Positions 59,199 to 64,000 of a stretch of DNA of 64,000 nt are shown here, one piece after another (the first letter of the stretch is position 1; every line of letters begins with the position of its first letter). Position numbers and translations under genes: made by a program. Source of the DNA: Brachypterus glaber. Taxonomy: Eukaryota > Arthropoda > Insecta > Coleoptera > Kateretidae. A model generated the notes under the pieces. That model ran no database searches, was not told where the DNA came from, and worked only from the letters and a program-made list of their open reading frames with translations. The DNA lies in NCBI GenBank assembly GCA_958510825.1, contig OY294044.1, positions 87,644,550 through 87,708,549 of the forward strand, given 5' to 3'.

Positions 59199-59451
59199 TC
59201 AGCTGATATTCCTCTCTAAGAACTTGATTTTTCCTGAAAATTTTGGGTCAATTCATTTTTAAACCTGTTTAAAGTAACTTATTTTTTTGTAACAACTTGA
59301 TAATGAAGATTCTTCATTGAAGAAGTTATGACTCATACTTTCCTGGAATCTTTGTTTTTCTATAAATAACTCAAAATTTAAAAATGACTTGTATTCACCG
59401 TTATACAAACATGTCAGCGTATACATTAGCAATTTTAAAATAATTTAATGA
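59199..59451. repeat. Direct repeat, left copy (pair with 60271-60522)
   Basis: CAGCTGATNTTCCTCTC, AAGAACTTGATTTTTCCTGA through ATGTCAGCGTATACATTAGC and AATGATTC recur 1,072 bp downstream at roughly 90 percent identity by eye. The inner region contains the widespread insect repeat tail GATAACCTCCTCCTTTTTGG and AAGTCGGTTAAAA (60237-60270), just before the right copy. Confidence 0.85.
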
Positions 59452-60270
59452 TTCCCTAAATTAATTACTAACAATTATTTTTTTATTATTTTATTATTGT
59501 TTGCTGTGAAATTGGCACCGGCTTAAGTATTTTTTATTTTTTACTTTTTAGAGACAGAAGTCGGTTCATTTTTTTTTTGCGAAAAGTTTTTATTTTTTAC
59601 TTTTTGGAGACACAGAATTTGTAATTTTGTAACGTTATCTAAGCTAAATTATAGTTGTCCTTCCATCTCGGCAAGCTGCTGACGTCACAACGCACTGTTA
59701 GTGCGTTTTGACGTTATTATCTTAAAGATAAATTTCTAAAAAATAAAAGTAATATTTTTATTTCAGCGCCCAAGAGTCCAACCAACCTTATTTTAAACGA
59801 AATACTAAAGAAAATTTAAGCGTTAAGTAATAATCAAACAACGCCTTTTGGTAAAATCAGAACATTTATCATTTTCTCTTGGTATTTTAATATTACAGCT
59901 CCAGAGAATCAAGTTTAGCGGCATTTAAAAGATTTTCAGTGTGCCGTAATATTTAAGTGACCCCCTAATCAAGTCATCCGGCTTATCCGAGTTATCCGAT
60001 ATTTCTTTAAAAATTTGGCTGGTAGTAGAACCAAATTAAGCAGTTTTTAAGTGAAATTGCGTTAAAATGATTAGATTTATCTTAATTATCCGGCTTACCC
60101 GGCATTATTCGAGCGTCAAATTAAAACGGGACCACCTCATGAATGTTCTCTTTAAGTTGCAAAAAGTTTCATCAAATTCCGTTTATTCGTTCCAAAGTTA
60201 TGCGGGAACAAAAAAAAACAAAGTCACACGTCGAATTGATAACCTCCTCCTTTTTGGAAGTCGGTTAAAA

Positions 60271-60522
60271 ATCAGCTGATCTTCCTCTCAAAGAACTTGA
60301 TTTTTCCTGAAAATTTTGGGTCATCGGATAATATGTTTAAAGGAACTTATTTTTTTGTAATAAATTGATAATGAAGATTCTTCACTAAAGAAGTTATGAC
60401 TTATAGTTTCCTGGAATCTTTGTTTTACTATAAATAACTCAAAGTTTAAAAATGACTTGTATTCACCGTTATACAAACATGTCAGCGTATACATTAGCAA
60501 TTTTAAAATAATTCAATGATTC
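60271..60522. repeat. Direct repeat, right copy
   Basis: It begins CAGCTGATCTTCCTCTCAAA and ends AATTCAATGATTCACTTTTA. It lacks TG...CA ends, a primer-binding site and a polypurine tract, so an LTR identity is not supported. Confidence 0.85.
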
Positions 60523-60529
60523 ACTTTTA

Positions 60530-61085
60530 ACCCAATAATGATTATTATTTATAAATTCGAATAGATCAATCAGAAATAAAAAAAAATCACAAGTACCTAT
60601 TGTGAATGTGAATGTGTGAAAACGAAATTAAATTTATAAAAATATATTTATTGGTAATAAACCATCCTAGTTATTAATGCAGTGTAATAAAATATCCTTT
60701 AAATAACCAGGAATAACTTATTTATTGAAAATGGTTATCGATAAGGTAGCAAACTGTACCAGTCTCAACAATTGTCAACTTTGTCAGACCAGATAACCTA
60801 TCACAATAAAACAAAAACAAACCCAATTTGGGGCTATTTATAGAAAAAACTAACTATGGACTAAAACTAAATATGGAAAAGCTATCAGAATAACTTTTAG
60901 AAGAAACATACAAAAAAAATGCCATATGAAATTATAAGGTAAGGTTCAAATTCTTCCTGATTTTGACCAAAACTTTGTATCGTACTACAAAATATAACTA
61001 AAAATATCCAAATTAAATTCATAATGTTACACTATGTATTTTGAAAAAATTTATAACACTATTCTACTAAAATAAGCCTTTAACA
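60530..61085. other. Intronic sequence without recognised gene
   Basis: AT-rich, nothing recognised. Confidence 0.4.
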
Positions 61086-61341
61086 CACTGTAAAAAGTAA
61101 ACTGAATATTCAGTTACAAATGATTATTTAGTTGCAAATAGATATGAAGTTATGATCCTATACTAATTTACTTTAATTTTTGTTAAAAACACTATAGTTC
61201 TAAAGTCCCGTTTTTTAATATTTAAGGGCGGTCATGAAATGTTGCGTGTTTGTAACAAAAATTAAAGTACAATTGTATAGGATAGTAACTTTCGATTTCC
61301 TATCCATTTGTAACTGAATATTCAGTTTACTTTTTACAGTG
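61086..61341. mobile_element. MITE with CACTGTAAAAAGTAAACTGA ends
   Basis: The left end continues ATATTCAGTTACAAATG and the right end is its inverse, ACTGAATATTCAGTTTACTT then TTTACAGTG. The middle has TTAATATTTAAGG and GAAATGTTGCGTGTTT, shared with 38345-38400. Confidence 0.9.
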
Positions 61342-61369
61342 TACTAATAGTCTTAGAGCTGGTGACTAT

Positions 61370-62170
61370 TTTCATTTTATTATTTCCTCCCGGCTGTATT
61401 TTATATAACGTTAAATGGAGGGATTTTTTTTAATGGAAAGGGGGGTTGAAAATGGGTATTTTCGTCTAATTTCTTTAAAAATATCAAACAGTTTCTGAAA
61501 AATGAATCATTTCAAGTTGCAAACACCTAAATTATACTTTTAATATAATGAATCATAAAAACAAAAGTTTTGGGTTAATTTTGGCACTTTTTATTCGTCA
61601 GTACAAATTAGTGAACCTAACTTCACTAATTTTTTAAACAATTTTTTTTTGTATTTTCTATATAACTTAAGTAATAAATTATCCCGTTGTATTTTAGCTT
61701 TTGAGAAAGTCATAATATATGATGAAACGTAAAGTGTACTGAGAAGTGACGAATAAAAAGTGCCAAAATTAACCCAAAACTTTTGTTTTTATGATTCATG
61801 AAATTTGTATTGGCAACGTATAGTTTAGTAATATTGATCTTTTAATATAATTTTATTTGATATACTTAAATAAAAATTTACATTTTTTTTAATCGCATTT
61901 TTTAGCAAAAAAAATTGAAAACCCAAAACCTTAAAAAAAAATGTTAAAAAAAAATAAAAATCCATGGTTAAATAGGGATTTTTACAAGCATTAAAATAAT
62001 GTATAACATGACCCCCTTTTCATTTAAAAAAATGTCCCCCCGTCCCACTGTCCACATTTTAAGAGCTGTAAATATCGACTATCTGCAAAAAGATAGTTCA
62101 AGTTGTCTTATTTATGAGTTCTAAATTTTAAGTCCGCACGGTATATCTTAAAGTACGTTCAAATTAAGCT
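61370..62170. mobile_element. CATTTTAAAGC family element with a nested inverted repeat
   Basis: The left has AATGGAAAGGGGGGTTG, and the right has ATAACATGACCCCCTTTTCA then TTTTAAGAGCTGTAAATATC. Inside, AATCATAAAAACAAAAGTTT TGGGTTAATTTTGGCACTTT (61549) pairs with its inverse at 61755-61798. This second, inserted palindrome is about 250 bp. Confidence 0.65.
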
Positions 62171-62816
62171 TTTTCTAATTCGCCAGGTTCCTTTGGGTAA
62201 AAACTAGGTTTTCATTATTTGCAATTTAATCTATTTATTATTTAATACATTTACCTGTTCCAGAAGTTCTAAACCAGTTCCACCTTTGATATTGAAAATT
62301 ATAATATAAGGTACTTATATTGTCGATTTCCTTGCAAAATACCTTTATGTAAAGGATATAAAGGACTCCAAAGGACTATAAAGTAATAAACTTAACTGAA
62401 CTAAATAATATTCTATGAATTCAAAGTGAAACTATATTAAAATTATGATATGTAAATGCAAACAGAGAAATAATGACTAAAAACAAGTACGTAATATTCA
62501 GATCAAGTGGCTCAAAAGTTTTGCTTGATTCAAGTTGAACACGTATCTAACTTAGACCAATAGACTAAAACTTGAATCAAATAAACGTGCTTGTTTTAAA
62601 TATATAAACCCTTTGTATAAGTTTTAAAGAAACTAAATGAAAGATGGCAAGTATGTATTTATGTATACTGAGTATTACTAAAAATAATGAAAAATAGTGC
62701 TAATACTATTTTTTGGAAACAAGTACTAATTAAACTTGAAACAAATGATTAACTTTTTTAGTTCATTATATTTATATCAATTATTGTTATTTAAATATCC
62801 TATTAATTTATTTTCT
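62171..62816. other. Intronic sequence without recognised gene
   Basis: AT-rich with no recognised gene. An AAGGA(T/C)TATAAAGGACTCCA word repeat lies at 62355-62382. Confidence 0.4.
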
Positions 62817-63344
62817 AATCATCGTACAGAGTGATTATGGTAGACTGACAGTTTCGGATTACTGGCCCTCGTCAGTACCAACAATCAACCCTGTACGCTT
62901 ATTAAGAAAACATTCTTCCACTTTATTCATGAAATAAATAATGTCATGAGATTGATGTACTCTTGCACGCCATCTATTTCTAGATGTAGACAACTACTCA
63001 TTTATTCTCCTAATCCAGTAAAACGTAAAACGTAAATTTTAAGGAATAAGACTGATGTACTCTTACGTCTAACCACACGTTTTAGTGGGTACTATGTGCT
63101 TGAGACAAACAAGTTGTTTTCAACTTGCTACCAAAGTCTCCAGGATTAGGAAAATAAATAAGTAGTTGCCTAGATCTAGCAATAGATGGCGCGCAAGAGG
63201 ACATCAATCTCATGACATTATTTATTTTGTGAATAAAGTCGAAGAATGTTTTCTTTATCAGGGTACAGGGTTGACTCTTGGTACTGAAGAGGGCCAGTAG
63301 CCCGAAACTAACAGTCCACCAATAGCACTCTGTACGATGATTAG
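62817..63344. repeat. 528-bp inverted repeat (TAATCATCGTACAGAGTG ends)
   Basis: The left arm (62817-63020) reads TAATCATCGTACAGAGTG, GACTGACAGTTTCGG, TACTGGCCCTC, AACCCTGTAC, AAAACATTCTTC and CATGAGATTGATGTACTCTT. The right arm (63140-63344) is the inverse, ending GCACTCTGTACGATGATTAG. The loop of about 120 bp repeats GACTGATGTACTCTTACG. The 102-codon minus-strand frame across the right arm is not a gene. Confidence 0.88.
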
Positions 63345-64000
63345 TAAATTGATGAAATATGTAAATAATATTTTTATAATTTTGTTTCAAATTAAAAATT
63401 TCTGTTCCTTAAGTAATTTTATTTATACTTGCAATAAGTATTTTACACAATTATCTAGAATACTTCATATAAGAATTATTTTTCTGTATGTGGCTGCTTT
63501 GAGATTTATTTTTTAACCACCTTCCGGCTATAGGAATGTATGAATTTAATTGATATCAAAACCTATTCTACATATAATATATTAATAATAATGTATTATA
63601 TAATATTATGTATTGAAACATGTTTAGTAAATATGGAATTTAAATCTACCGGTTTTTTATTATTTATATATAATAAATAAAAAACGAACAGGTTTAATTT
63701 ATGTTAATTATCTTATTAAGGATATTTTAGAACATAGTTTAGCAATAATATAAATATGCTTTTACTTTTAATGTTTATTGAGTATTTATTAGGAAATTAT
63801 TTTAAATTTGATCATAAATATTTTAGGAGTTTATAAATTCTTTTAAAATTTTATGTTTTTTTTTTTGATTTTTTAATATTTTGGAAATCATCAGTTATTC
63901 AATTTTGAGTCTTCTCTTTTCCCATCTCTATTTGATTTAAACCATCTTTATTTTCTTTTCAATTTGACCCCTATGAATAACCAACCCATAGAATCTTCAG
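63345..64000. other. Intronic sequence to window end, no gene seen
   Basis: Very AT-rich, including a self-complementary TATAATATATTAATAATAAT stretch near 63574. Nothing recognised. Confidence 0.4.

Larger units (their letters stand above)
37274..64000 (+). other. Start of intron 2 of the receptor gene (runs off the window)
   Basis: The intron begins with a consensus GTAAGT donor. No sequence encoding the expected Methuselah TM3 region (aromatic and Trp-rich, followed by the remaining helices) was recognised up to the window end, so the next exon is presumed to lie downstream. A short exon hidden among the repeats cannot be excluded by eye. Confidence 0.6.

Noticed and set aside
59199..60522. 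LTR retrotransposon or TRIM
   Set aside because: The repeats do not begin TG and end CA, there is no primer-binding site or polypurine tract, and no flanking duplication was seen.

Overview
The window is AT-rich, intron-bearing animal DNA, most likely from an insect. It contains the first two recognisable coding exons of a Methuselah-like G-protein-coupled receptor, an insect and arthropod family. It is also packed with small non-autonomous DNA transposons, fold-back elements, a tRNA-derived SINE and minisatellites. I see no bacterial operon, rRNA, functional tRNA or CRISPR array. The insect order cannot be fixed from the sequence alone.

The gene runs on the + strand. Exon 1 (CDS 72-741) encodes a signal peptide and a Cys-rich, multiply glycosylatable ectodomain. 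Exon 2 (36992-37273) encodes the end of the ectodomain, TM1 and TM2. The splice phases match (1/1), so the two ORFs belong to one receptor with a first intron of 36,250 bp. The donor at 37273/37274 opens a second intron in which I recognise no further exon, so the remaining transmembrane segments probably lie beyond the window.

Intron 1 (742-36991) holds an almost perfect tandem segmental duplication of about 8.35 kb (7757-16096 and 16097-24453). Its right breakpoint lies inside a GAGGAACTC minisatellite. Around it are MITEs that can be assigned by terminal inverted repeats (TIRs) and target-site duplications (TSDs): TA-inserting mariner-like elements (26995-27534), a TA-inserting GGGGTGACCGGGG family (8717, 17057, 32107, 40603), a hAT-like MITE with 8-bp TSDs (26433 and 32058), GGGAACGTTCAAG elements with TTA/TAA flanks, and a nested palindrome at 30358-31210. 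One GGGGTGACC element sits inside a copy of the hAT MITE whose uninterrupted relative is also in the window.

Intron 2 (37274-64000) has the same character. It contains a piggyBac-like TTAA MITE (39173-39850), a hAT element with a perfect 8-bp TSD (46368-47118), a 1.1-kb palindrome (42706-43817), a three-copy ~315-bp tandem array (45089-46027), inverted minisatellite arrays (47738-48611 and 56099-56768), a LINE reverse-transcriptase remnant (44274-44512), a SINE with TSD (53085-53361) and several further TIR elements.

No transposase ORF was recognised, so these elements would depend on enzymes encoded elsewhere in the genome. Apart from the two receptor exons, the window is best read as intronic transposon sediment with a recent structural duplication.
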